Shown: in pieces, positions 1 through 14,500 of the stretch
Position numbering within the stretch: position 1 is the stretch's first letter
Layout of the letters: each line of letters begins with the position of its first letter
From: Spirogloea muscicola
Lineage: Eukaryota; Streptophyta; Zygnematophyceae; Spirogloeales; Spirogloeaceae
Length of the DNA stretch: 18,981 bases
Reading direction: 5' to 3'
Assembly: GCA_009602725.1 (NCBI GenBank)
Contig: WELB01000019.1
Location: 825,596-844,576, forward strand
Notes under the pieces: generated by a model
Seen by the model: only the letters and a program-made list of their open reading frames with translations
Database searches by the model: none
Told to the model about the DNA's origin: nothing
Made by a program: the position numbers and the translations under genes

Positions 1-207
1 GCCGCCGCCGGCGGCCGGGCCCCGGCGGCGTGGCTGGCCGGCGGCCTCCTGCTGGCCGCCTCGGTGGCGTTCCACGTCTTCGCGCTCCCGCGCCCTCTCG
101 CCTGCATCCTGCGGCCGGATATGGAGATCTGCCATGTGCGGCCTCCAGGAACTGCTGCCCTCGTCAAAGCGCTGCCTCTCGCCCATTCTACAAACATGCC
201 AATCTGA
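1..207 (+). CDS. Possible 3'-terminal coding fragment of an unidentified membrane protein
   Basis: Frame 1 is open from the first base to a TGA at 205-207 (68 codons) and has no start, so it would be the tail of a gene lying mostly outside the window. The first 110 bases are very GC-rich, like exons elsewhere here. The translation contains a hydrophobic run (WLAGGLLLAASVAFHVFAL, about residues 11-29) that could be one membrane helix, followed by a short soluble tail. No family is recognised. The opposite strand and frame 3 are also open over much of this stretch, which is common in GC-rich DNA, so the coding assignment is weak. It could equally be upstream sequence of the GH1 gene. Confidence 0.25.
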   Translation, partial: AAAGGRAPAAWLAGGLLLAASVAFHVFALPRPLACILRPDMEICHVRPPGTAALVKALPLAHSTNMPI

Positions 208-244
208 CGACAATACAGTGTCATCACATGGCTGCGCTGGAACG

Positions 245-294
245 GCTGAGCTGAGCTGAGCTGAGCTGAGCTGAGCTGAGCTGAGCTGAGCTGA
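245..294. repeat. Tandem repeat (GCTGA)x10
   Basis: Ten uninterrupted perfect copies of GCTGA fill 50 bases, and decayed copies (TTGAGC, CGAGCTTGA) continue to about 308. The array lies about 115 bases upstream of the GH1 start codon, so it is in the promoter or 5' leader. It is a simple pentanucleotide microsatellite, probably length-variable. Confidence 0.95.
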
Positions 295-405
295 TTGAGC
301 CGAGCTTGATGATGCACCAGAATGCAGCCCCTACTCGTTGTTTGCTATCATACTAAAGGTAGGACATAGAGGCTGGAGCTGCAGGCATAGAGTTGCTGTA
401 GGAAG

Positions 406-410
406 ATGAG

Positions 411-414
<4 letters not shown>
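406..414 (+). promoter_or_regulatory. Minimal upstream ORF overlapping the GH1 start codon
   Basis: ATG AGA TGA at 406-414 encodes only Met-Arg. Its stop codon overlaps the GH1 ATG at 411-413 in an ATGA arrangement. If the transcript includes 406, ribosomes would meet this ATG first. Whether it is used depends on the transcript start, which cannot be seen here. Confidence 0.4.
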
Positions 415-3952
<3,538 letters not shown>

Positions 3953-4546
3953 GAACCATCATGTACCAACAGCATCAAATGAAGAGTTTACAAATTTTTG
4001 ATTGCCTCAGCATGTGACTGGACCGTAGATGCATATGCAAGGCTGTTGATAGATCCCGTTCAAGCTTGCAGCTTGGGGGGGCACGGAAATGCGTGTCCAG
4101 CTGCCTTTGGAATTTCTGTTTCAATATTATGGCAAACGAGTGTTGCACCATGTGGACAGATGATTAGCTAGCATGTTGCGCAGGAGGGAGTGCAAGGAGG
4201 AGAAATTCTTGAAGCTCGCTGCATAAAGAGAGGAGGGGGCCCACGCCAAGTTCACGAGCTGCACAGCCCGTGCATGTGGCAGCATGCGCTCCCCCCCCCT
4301 CCCAAGCTGGACGCAGCTCGGAGCTGTGCGCCCATGCCAAGGCAGGCATTAGGCGGCAGCAGCCACAGGGTCTTGATGGTGCCCAGTGATCGGCGCCAGA
4401 TGCTGCATGGCAAGTGTGCAGGCAGACAGAGCAGCTCTCCTGCAAGAGGAGACGGTGGCTGTTCAGCCCATTACATTGGCTCAGGCCATCCAACATTCAA
4501 TACACCCTCCTACAATACATGGCCCTCCATCTCTTTATACACACAT

Positions 4547-4574
4547 CTTTTCCTTTGCCTTTTCCTTTTCCTTG
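4547..4574 (+). repeat. Pyrimidine tract with imperfect CCTTTT repeats
   Basis: The tract is almost purely C and T and contains imperfect copies of a CCTTTT/TCCTTT unit just downstream of a TATA-like element. It may be a promoter-proximal element for downstream transcription, but that is inference from position only. Confidence 0.45.
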
Positions 4575-4716
4575 GAAGAAGAAGGGCTCGCCCATAGAGG
4601 ATAGGGGCTGGGAAAGGCCAGCCCAAAAAAAGAATGAACAAAGTTCGAGAAAGAAAGGGCTCACTTCGTTCCTTTGAGCTAGACACTACACCAAGTGAGC
4701 ACCAAGCTTTAAGCAC

Positions 4717-4730
4717 CAAGTGGCCACTTG
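4717..4730. repeat. 14-bp perfect palindrome CAAGTGGCCACTTG
   Basis: The palindrome is perfect and is preceded by three copies of ACCAAG within 40 bases (about 4689, 4701, 4714). It lies in the presumed promoter of the helicase gene and could be a protein-binding site. No known factor is assigned. Confidence 0.4.
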
Positions 4731-5425
4731 AGTCGCTGTGTGCGTTGACGCTTTTCTGGCGCCTTCGAGCTTCGTTCATTCTTCCTTTCTGGGCTGGCCA
4801 GTCACAGCCATCCCCCCCCACTGCAGAATGGGCGAGCCCTTTCTACTGCAGAAGCCTGTCTTGCGAGCACTGCCCATGGGCGCCTGCCCACGGGCGCAGC
4901 TAGCACGAGCGCGCCATCACTGGGAGCCAGCCCATCTACTTGCTGTCACCCATCACCGACGCTGCAGCTTGCAGCCGCCGCTGTCACTTCACGGCACCAT
5001 CGCCCAGCCTTGCCCGCCTGCGCCCACCACGAAGACCACCAGTCGTGCCTCGCAGCACACACCGTGCTGCCACCAGAGCTCGCTCGTTGCGGCTGTCGGG
5101 CCCTGCCTGGCCTCTGCCGCTGCGGCTCGGCCCCAGAGCCTGCATGCCACGCTCCCGTCATGGCCCCACCAGCTGCACGGCGCTCCACAGCGGCCGGTGC
5201 GGAGCCCAGGGCCACCGCCGGATAACGGCGGCAGCTGAGCGTCAAGCCATGCGTCAATGGCTGGCGCAGGAGTGGCGTAGGTACTCAGTTCCCGTGACCC
5301 ATTAATCCCGCATTGGAAACCTGCGGCACGATTGCCCTCGGACTCCTGGTGCACCATGTGGGCGATGGCGGTCCCGTGCCTCGGCGGCTGGCGCACTTGA
5401 GGGGGCGCGCGCTGCCGCGCCACCA

Positions 5426-8400
5426 ATGCTGGCGGCAGCCATTTCTGCGGTGGGTCCTGGGTGCTGCGGCGCACTGCCGTGCAGGACAGCCATGGCTTCG
5501 CGCGGGCTGCCGGGCCTGCTGGCCCGCCTCCGCCTGCAGGCTGCCGTCTCCGTCACCTGCGGCCAGGGTGTCGTTGCACCTTCGGGCCCGAAGCCGGCTG
5601 TGGGCCACAGCCGCTCCACGACAACAGCCGGGCTGGCCGACATGCCGCTGCCGCTGCAGCCGGCGGCAGCGCCCACTGGTCATCCTGTGGCCGCGATGGA
5701 CAGGGCCGATGCTCGTCCGCACATGGGTGGCAAAGGGGATGGCCCGCCTGCGGCTGCGCTCGAGGGCAGCGTCCGGCGCGTCCGCTTCCACAGTGACGAC
5801 ACGGGCTACACCGTCCTTGACATCCGCGGCTTCGAGGTTGGCCACCAAGATGGCAATGGCGGCATCAGCTCGCCCTCGGGCTTCCCTGACACGTACACCG
5901 CTGTCGGCTACCTGGGCAACATCCGCGAGGGCCAGTCGCTGCGCCTGGAAGGGCAGTGGGTGGAGAATGAGCGCTATGGGCGTCAGCTCCAGGTGGTCCG
6001 CATGGTGGAGAACCGGCCGCGGTCGGAGCCGGAGATCATCAGGTTGGCACCACTTGAGCCTGAATGCTGAAGCCGAGCAATCCACTTACAATGCACTGAA
6101 GTATATAGCATTGATTGTACAAATTATAGATTCGGTTTTTGAGGCCAGGTACTTGGAGGAGGGCGCAATTGCAGGAGTGGGGCCGCAAACGGCGAGACTA
6201 CTTGTCTCAGAGTTTGGGAGCGGTACATTGGATGCCCTGGACCAGGACAATGCCATTCCCCGCCTGCAGCAGGTGCAGACAGTCCCCCTCTGAAATTGCA
6301 CTTTTGTCAGACTCTCACCTTCACACCTTCAGCGCAGCCAGCTACTTAGAAACCCACAACTTGCAAAAAAATCAAGTGAGTTGTCCTACTGTGGTTCTTC
6401 TCAAGCCCGTAGCATTTGCCACGCTCAATGTGTTGGTTGTGCCTATGTAACGTGCTAAAGTCCAAAGCCTAGAGTGCCGAACATGGAAAGCTGCAAGGAT
6501 TGCAGGCTCCGCGCCCGAGATTAGATACAGGTTCATTGTGTCCCCCTCGGCCTGCAGATAAAAGGTATAGGAAAAAAGAAGGCGACAAAGATAAAGGAGG
6601 AATGGGACAAAGACAGATGGGGCAGAGCAGCTATGTTCTTCCTGCAGGAGCATGGCGTCGGCAAGCAGGCAGCCAGTCAGCTTGGTAAGACAAGCTCCTC
6701 TCACTGGAATGAAGTAGGCTCGCAGATTCGCAGTGTGGCCTGGCTCCAATATGCATGGGCTTGCTATAGCTAGACTGTTTGGTAGCTCACTGACGTGCAA
6801 AACCACGCTCTTTGAACTTTGAGTAAAGTACCAGGAGTCGTGTGAAGAGACCACTGGATGTTTGATCTTGTATTGAGCTTGCCAGCGCGAAACATTTTGG
6901 CTGATGGGTGTGTCATATTGTCTCATGTCGTATCAGACATAGTGCACACGGACACAACCTTGCATGTTCAGCTTCAGTCATTCTGCAGATGCACCTGCTA
7001 GCGCGCAACCAGCTGCTGCGTAGTCTTTGATCAATTCGTTGCTGCTGCCGCAGTCAAGAGGCACGGGAAGAACACGGAGGAATTCGTGCGACGGGATCCA
7101 TGGGAAGCCTGCGACGGCATCCCCGGCTGGAGCTTCCCGGCCATTGAGGAGCTTGCGCAGCGCGTGGAGGCCGATCTCGGCTTGCCCAGCCGGGCTCGTG
7201 CTGCGCTCTGTCACGTGCTCAGGTCGCGGCGGATTGAGGGCGACTGCTACCTCCCCTGGGAGCTTCTGGCAGCCAATGCGGAGGCCCTTCTGCAGGAGCC
7301 TCCAGATGCGCCGGCGGCCTTGGACGCATGTCTGGACGACAGATTGCGGGAGCTGGTCGATCGAGGAAGGTTGGTCATGGACAGCGCTGCGGAGCAGGAG
7401 AGTGTTGTAGAACGCCGTCAATCAGTGAGCAACGACTGCCGTGTGTACCTGAGCGAGCTCCACAAGGCAGAGGTATGGGGAGCACGCCTCACTGAACTGA
7501 ACTTTCATGCAATGCTCCCTCTCTGCTCGTATCTCATCAGACAGTGCCAACACACAAGTCAATAGTCTGGCTTGGATTCAGATTGTGGAACTGGTCCCCT
7601 TGAGTTAAATTGGGGCTCGTAAGCTGCAGTCTCTTTGGTGCATATTGTCACCTCCTTGAGCACATTTGCTTCAAGCTCCACAATGTATGACATAAAAGCT
7701 GAGCGGCTTTGACGTAGAGCCGTACTTGGTCATGCTTGACCTTGTTGTGCAGTGCATTGTGGCGAGTTTGCTGCGCAGTCGAATGCAGTCAGTGGACAAG
7801 CCAGGCCTGGAAGCGAGAGTGGACAGCTGGATGGACAGGATCGAGAGCGAAGGCAGCTTTGTCTTACTGGCGCAGCAACGGCAGGCCATACAGGCTGCAG
7901 CAAGCTCCCGGGTCCTCATCCTCACAGGAGGTCCTGGGTGTGGCAAGACCTCCACCACCAAGTTCATCGTCAACCTCTGGACTGCCATGAATAGCAGGGT
8001 GTGTGCTTCCCTCTGCCTTGCAAGCTTTGCAGTGAGTTGCAGAAGTTTCTCCAACTCTTGCCCAATTATTTAACAACCTGACAATCTGACAGCTCAAGTC
8101 TCTGCTAAAAGTATGTCAGTGCCTGGACAAGACAGCTCAAGGCTTGCAGCCTTCTGGTGAGGCAGGTGAAGCTGTGTGCTCCGACGGGTATGGCAGCAAA
8201 GAGACTGTCACAGGCAACCGAGAGGGAGGCCAAGACAATCCACAGCATGCTAAGACCCACCCCAAACCTGTCAGACACTGGCCACTGGCACTTTCAGCAC
8301 GACGCGACCAATCCTTTGGAGGTAAGGATGTGAAGCTGCAACCAAAGTACAGGCAATTTGGAGGACTATGCAGGAACACTCAGAAGGCGCTCAGACATCT

Positions 8401-10566
8401 TGATGAAGCAGTGGCATGTAATTTTGCTGCTTCTAGACGATCAGCCAAGCTCGCATGCAATCTGGAGCATGGCAATGTGGTAGGCCATGAGATAGCACCA
8501 CTTGCCTGATGAGATCACTTGCACACACAGGTCGATGCCATATGTGTGGATGAGGCGTCCATGCTGGATGTGCAACTGGCGGCGGCCCTGATGAAGGCAA
8601 TCCCGTCGTGGGCCCACCTGCTCCTGGTGGGCGACATGGACCAGCTGCCACCAGTTGGTCCCGGCCACATCCTGCAGGACTCCATCAAGTAATCACATTA
8701 CTACGATTGTTCACCTTGGCTGGCATCTGTCTATCACGTGCACTGAGTAGGTGACTGCAGGCGCTGCTGGACCAATGGTATGCATGTTCAACGCTGTGCA
8801 GCTCAGGCAAGGTGCCAGTAATAAGGCTGAGCGAGGTCCTCCGGCAAGTGGCAGATTCAGCAATCGTCACAAACGCTCACTCAATAAAGGATGGGGACAT
8901 GCCAGACTTTGAGCGCGTCGCACCACACAATGGCAGCTGGTGGCAGAATGGGTTGCCTCTGAAGCAAGGTTCCGAGCAGAGGCCAGCTTGGAAGGCCAGG
9001 AGGAATGGCAGTCCTGCAGACTTCAGTGAAGCAATCGTCACAGAGTGCCTGTGGATCGAGGTGACTATATGCCTGGACGATAACTTTGTACTCTTGACAG
9101 ATGCGCAATTCACAGAGTTTCGAAGGCACCTGATAGAGGCTGCCATGTTTGCCTTCTGGCAGGTCCCTGATGTCCCAGAAGTTATCATGACAGCCCTCCA
9201 GGAAGCGATGCAGAGCCTCTTTCCCCAGCACAAGATAGACCCTGTGAAGGAGGTCCAACTCCTCACTCCCAGCAACAAGGGCCCTCTGGGAACCACAGCT
9301 TTGAATAAGGTGACTAATTTCTCTGCATCAGAAGCTCTAGTCTTCCAGTAGACCACTGCATTGCCAGACTCATCCTACAAGCCTCAGGAAGTTGTCTTTT
9401 GAGAGATTGCCCACTGTTGCTACAGATGCTCCAGGCTCTGCTCAACCCTGCTGCAGAACAAAAGGCGGAGCTGCGGAAGGGGCCCAAGGACGGTGGCATC
9501 ATCTTTCGTGAAGGGGATAGAGTGATCCAGATGGTACTAGAAGCACTTCTGGGCAACTAGACACGTCAAATCCTCCTTTTTCATTGGTCACCTTGATAAA
9601 TGACACCCACTTCGGTACATGTTGTATTGGGCCATCTCGTGTTGATGAGCACTTGTACTTACAGAGTGCCCTTTATTGCAGAAAAATGACACTTCGAGGG
9701 AGATTGTCAATGGTGACATCGGCACAGTCACCCGAGTTGATGTAGCTCAAGGAACGGTATGGATGCTGTGCCTCACACTGCACTATCGCGGCCACCTCAA
9801 CTGCAATCTCTATAACATTGACTAGCTGCTCAATATCTGGTGATTCCTCCCCTTACTGCTGTAGGCAGACCTTGAACAATCATGCAAGCTTGCTGATGAT
9901 TGTGCAGGTGGAGGTAACTTTCACTGGCTGTCTCCTGGTGGAGGAAACAACAGTGTCATACTCCTCGGTTGATCTGGATGATCTCAGGCTTGCATGGGTC
10001 AGTACTTTTGCATCTCATCTCTTGGGCCAACAGCACTTGCTACAGGCTGCTTACAACTTGTGCAAGTGCAAGTGCAAAGTCCTACTTGCGGTAACATTTT
10101 GGCAGCTCATGCAGGCAATTACCATACACAAGTCGCAAGGGAGCGAATACTCTGCCGTCATCATCCCCATGTCGAAGATGCACGGAAGGAACCTCTTGAG
10201 GTCAGTCCTTCTGGCTGTGCAGGCCTGCTAAACACGCTTCATGCTTATACTCATCACGCATACTGATTATTGCAAACGACTTATGTGATGCACAATCACT
10301 TTCACATTCCAATTTCTTTTGCTTACTTGTCTTGTCGCTTGAAATAAGAATAGGAAGCCTCTCTTTGCTAATGCTTGCTAGGCCTTGTCCATCTGCTTCC
10401 TTTGCTTTGCAGCCGCAAGCTTCTGTACACAGCACTTACTCGAGCTCGCAACTTGGTGGTACTTGTGGGTGCCAAAGCGCCTATTAGAGATGCCATTGGC
10501 AACTTGAACGAAAGGACACGATTTACTCACCTGAAACACCGTCTGATGGCTACTGACACTAGCTAG
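5426..10566 (+). CDS. RecD2-type superfamily 1B DNA helicase, 14 exons
   Basis: Exons: 5426-6042, 6149-6272, 6558-6684, 7054-7472, 7753-7998, 8166-8321, 8531-8688, 8802-9060, 9163-9309, 9426-9533, 9682-9756, 9908-9997, 10115-10200, 10413-10566; phases agree and give 921 aa. RecD2 proteins are 5'-3' helicases of bacteria, related to RecD. Order: N-terminal extension (1-110); OB-like domain (about 112-197); helix-hairpin-helix repeats (about 208-289, AGVGPQTA and IKGIGKKKA); linker helices (290-429); helicase core with Walker A GGPGCGKT (488-495), APTGMAAKRL (516-525), Walker B VDEASM (569-574), GDMDQLPPVGPG (597-608), TIHKSQGSE (845-853) and LLYTALTRAR (874-883). All motifs look intact. The extension is rich in Ala, Arg, Leu and Ser with few acids, so organelle targeting is possible. 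The ATG at 5426 is the first in this frame after a stop at 5303; Met23 (5492, GCCATGG context) may be the real start. There is no RecB or RecC gene nearby. Confidence 0.93.
9061..9162 (+). other. Stop-free, length-multiple-of-three intron in the RecD2-type gene
   Basis: This segment begins GTGACT, ends CTGGCAG, is 102 nt long and has no in-frame stop, so reading through it would insert 34 residues without a frameshift. Removing it joins ECLWIE to VPDVPEVIMTALQEAM. That matches the spacing expected in RecD2 between the (F/W)IE strand and the following helix, while the 34 residues resemble nothing in the family. I therefore call it an intron. Confidence 0.75.
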
Positions 10567-11575
10567 AGGAGCACAGCTAAGCTTCACTTCGTGTTATAAT
10601 CGTATCAGTGGCCATCCTTGGTCATGGCAAAGCAGTAGAAGGGGCGCGGCTTGAAATGTCTCCCCATGATCTGCTCATATGTTTTAGCTGCTTCATTGTA
10701 GTCTCAGGATGGCCATGGGGCAGGTTATGTACTTAACAAGATCAATGACACTCCGCATTGATATTCAGCAAGCTCAGCTGCTCTTACATCCTGAGCATAC
10801 GGCTATGACAATGAGGTACTACTGGGCAGTCTAGGATTAGAGAGGTTCAGTCATCCAAAGGTGGCAGCAAGCTGGTTATATTGTTTTAATGAGGGCTGGT
10901 CGCCACAGAGAAATGTGCAGCCCTTCTACGTGATCCTTCCCATTGCTGGGAGCTGGCAAGAAGCAGCACTTGCTTTTGCTACCGATGGCTGGCATGGAAT
11001 TGACAAAGCATGAAAGCGCGGCTGCTATGCCCAACAACATACTGTGTCCAGTGGCCAGTCGATCTAAGTACAGCTTCAGACTGACGATGTGCTTCTAATC
11101 AGCAATCAGCTTCCACCTACTTCTGAGTGTATGGATTGTTGCTCAACATGGAATCTTAGCTTGGACTCTCCTGCTGCGTCTGAGAGAATCTTGATACTTG
11201 TGGACCTCCAGAGAATCCACTGAAGCCCAATGCCCTTCACATAGTACACAACCAGCTTTGGTGATTTTGCAAGGGCAATCCAGAGGTCCACAATCGTGCA
11301 ACTTCTGGAGTATGACTCCTGCAAATGACTGAGGCACGTTCTCCTGATCTAGATCTAGTAGATAAAGGATAACCAGCCTGTGAAGCTTTGCTACTACAGA
11401 GGTAAATATGATGGCCTCTTCTGCGCAAGAGGCCAGATTTCCCAAGTAAGAGCTTACCTTTTGGCTATTGTCAAGACAAGGATGAAGTGAATATCTGCAG
11501 AGGACATCAATGGCAGTGCTGGCAAAGCACATATGAGTGGGAGGTGGACAACTCTTAAGTGCCAATTGTTATATA
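10567..11575. other. Intergenic stretch between two convergent genes
   Basis: Both flanking genes end here, so the stretch should hold the two 3' UTRs. I see no supported gene. A minus-strand open frame (11143-11565) begins with TTG just after the MON1 stop and has no recognisable domain. A TTACA at about 10784 reads TGTAA on the minus strand, the poly(A) signal used by many green algae, and could end the MON1 transcript. A 10-bp inverted pair TGGCCATCCT / AGGATGGCCA lies near 10608 and 10706. Confidence 0.5.
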
Positions 11576-14500
11576 TCACCAGGACGATGACGCAGATCCA
11601 TTGAGAAAGAGCTGACTATCCAGATCATGAATCCACTGGCAGATCTTGTTACAAACTGCGATTGCAGGAGCCTGCATGCATTTGCAATGCTGTCTCAATA
11701 CACATTTCTTGTATTGTCTAATACTGATATGGAAGAGCACTATGCTTTCCTGGCTCCAGTGCGTAAGGCACTACATTCTACTACATTCTTGCAGGGCAAA
11801 GCCAAAGCCAAATCACATTCTACAAAAGCATATTCAATGCAAAGTGAAGATGTGGGGACAGTGAGAGCTCTTGCTTGAGAATCATGGCTATCAAGGTCAA
11901 CGAGCACCTTGTTCGATAATGGGTCGAAGGCAGCATAGAGCTCAAAGTCGTCTGTTCTCCATGCAAAAAGTACTGCAACACAGGAGTAAATTATTGCTGA
12001 GAGATAGAGTCTATTATGTCCAGCCTCAATATGACAAGAACGTCGGGGTGGACTGCCAGGGCGGTCTGAGGCCAGAAGACAAGAAAGTCAGCAGCACAGT
12101 GCTGATTAAGAACCTACAGTTGTTCTCAACTACTATGCTCACCATGTTCATCATTACAACGATACTGCATCTTGTGAGGGCCGCCACCTTGACCTTGCAT
12201 TGAGATGGTCAAACGCTGATACGATCTGAATAAGCTACACAAGAAAGACAACGGCAGTGACTGAGAACTTCAGAGAACACCTCAGCCCAGATGCGTTCAG
12301 CCAATTCAGGCTATGGCAAAAGATCACAAGAACAGGATTCCTTGATTGGCTTGAAGAGAGTTACCACTTCTGTGCTCCTCGGCTACTCAGTATCTGCGGA
12401 TAAGCTGAGACCACATGCTGGTTGCATCGCGTACTTCTGTAGAGGAAGTGGTATAGACCAGATGGACCTGCACCAAGCTTCCGGTCTCCCTGTTCTCCAT
12501 TCACTCTCTCAACGCTTTCTGGCCCATCTGCCAGTTCCTCTGGCCTACTTGTTCCACCAGCATCGCCTTGCTCCTTGCCATACATGCCACTGCTTCTACT
12601 TCTCAACATGTAAGGCCCCATATATGGGCCAGCATATGCTTGTGGGCTTCTTGCATAACTCCAGTCAGATCCACCATAAATGGACCAATCGATTGACGAA
12701 GCACTTGCCCCTGCTTGATCTCTTCTTTCCATTGGCAGGTCCTCCACCCTCAGGCCACCACGTGCAACAGATGCTGATATCTCTTTGAGAACGCCTAGAT
12801 CCTGTAGGGTTTGTTCTATTTTCAACCTGTCAAGATGAATCATGTTATCACTTGGAAGCTCTTAAGGCGACCTGCTTAAGCACAAGAGCATTGTTCAAAT
12901 ATTGGGGAAAACCCAACATTTTCGCATGGGAGACTGCCTCTGCAACTATGATATCCATGATCTTTGTGTTCACAAGTATAAATCAGACTGCAGTTCCAGC
13001 CTACATCTTTTACGATCACAAATGACATGGAGTGCTTGGAGCATGACAGAAGGATTTAGACCTAAGCAACTTCTGCAAGACCTGCTCTGATTCTGATAGC
13101 AAACATTTTACCTGCACTCTTTAAGTTGGTGGAAAGCGTCAGCATCTGATGAGAAGAGCACCAGCACCGTTGAGGAGCTGAGGTAGCGGACATATGCATA
13201 CATGAAAATGCTGGGGTTGAGCTTTGGCAGGCACACTGGAGTGAACGTTTCAGAAGACCTGCACAACCAAAACAGGGTCAACAGAAGATGGTAGACACTG
13301 CTTACAGGTCCTCACTGCAAGCGGCTGCGCATCCTTGACACTCACCAACTGTGTGATTCATCAGGCAGCTACCATCATACAGGCAATGCTTCACATGACC
13401 ATGGACAACAGCAGAGACCACAAAGCCAACACCGTTACGTGTCAAAGTCTTTGTCCTCAACGTAAAGCATGCTGCTTATGGCAAAGCTTAATCAGCCTGT
13501 ACAAGGTGAATGGTACCTGAAAGCGTCAGAGGAAGACACGAAGTTTGCAATCAGCAGAATGTCATCAGGGTGCATACGGCTCTTCTTGGGAGCAAGAAGA
13601 CTGACGACTTGGTTCTTCGCTAGAATAAGCCCGTACTGCATGTGCACTGAGGAGGCCTCTTGCAGAGCCATAGCCACTGCTTGTCGATGGGGAAAGGACA
13701 AGGGAAGGCACGTGAATGAATGTAGCATAGCTGCATAATCCCTGCAGTTTGCAGGCAAGAGCAATTAGCAGCTCAGACCAGTCTTGATGGCTTCTAGAAA
13801 CTGCTATCAATACCAGAGGCTTGTCAGCAGCACAGCCAGCAACCTATGATCTGGCAGCCTAGCAGGCTCCCTTCTGGAGTATGCGAAGGTCTAGTGGCCG
13901 ATGCAACAAAATGGGAGGAAAAATTGTTACCAGCTGAATGCATGGATTAAGGAAGAGAACGAGTTCTCAGTGCCTCCTAATAATGGCCGCATATCAAAAT
14001 TGGGATTTTTCAAAAAACAGCGGTCCACAGCTGACGTCAAGATCATCATCACCTGCAAGGTAGATGCATTAGAATCAGGAAAGAATAATATGCCATTAAA
14101 TTAGGCAGATGATACATATGCTCTTGAGCCTTTCCCTGCAACTCCCAAGCAGAAACACTTACTCCGCTCGAGACAGAGATGGAGAGTCCAGTGCAGATGT
14201 TGCCAAATCTGGCGGCGTATAATACGGACTGATTGTGATCACACCTGGGCATGCAGAAGCTCCAGTTGAGCCTGGAGAGCAAGGACTGGCTCGTCCGTGG
14301 ATGAAATGGAGACGAGGTAAACGGGGCCCTTGGTGACAAAGACAATCTGGAGTGCACCTGCAGTCACGACCTTTATTGTGTCCCCCATGTTCTGCACAAA
14401 CGATATGATTGCTTGAAGAATGGCCGCAAAGCCCGCAAGCTTGTGCTCGTCTCCATATCTGGCACCACCCTTCAGCAGACAGGACACATTAAAGAGTCGT

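Larger units (their letters stand above)
3953..5425. other. Intergenic stretch between GH1 and the RecD2-type gene
   Basis: I see no supported gene in these 1.47 kb. The first part should hold the GH1 3' UTR. A TATA-like TTTATAC at about 4533-4539 is followed by a pyrimidine tract, and GC content rises strongly after about 4860, as expected for a promoter and 5' leader of the helicase gene. Overlapping open frames at 4738-5474 on both strands have no recognisable domain and look like by-products of GC richness. An upstream non-coding exon for the helicase gene could be hidden here. Confidence 0.5.

Noticed and set aside
4868-4899. GCCCATGGGC and GCCCACGGGC inverted pair
   Set aside because: It is a short GC-rich near-palindrome in a GC-rich leader, not distinguishable from chance.
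4989-5474. 161-codon minus-strand open frame upstream of the helicase gene
   Set aside because: The DNA is GC-rich with several long open frames on both strands, no recognisable domain, and it overlaps the helicase start.
5285-6085. 266-codon minus-strand frame opposite helicase exon 1
   Set aside because: It is a complement shadow of GC-rich coding DNA with no domain of its own.
5313-6293. 326-codon + strand frame overlapping helicase exon 1
   Set aside because: It starts at TTG, is Arg- and Ala-rich, and runs across the first helicase intron; the overlapping frame has the RecD2 OB-like domain.
8144-8509. 121-codon + strand open frame overlapping helicase exon 6 and the following intron
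   Set aside because: It is in the wrong frame; the helicase frame at 8166-8321 encodes the conserved APTGMAAKRL motif and ends at a GTAAGG donor.
10640-10655. 12-base match GAAGGGGCGCGG to the dispersed repeat at 16096
   Set aside because: A single 12-base match is expected by chance in a window of this size and the flanks do not align.
11143-11565. 140-codon minus-strand frame right after the MON1 stop
   Set aside because: It begins with TTG, has no recognised domain and lies where the MON1 3' UTR is expected.
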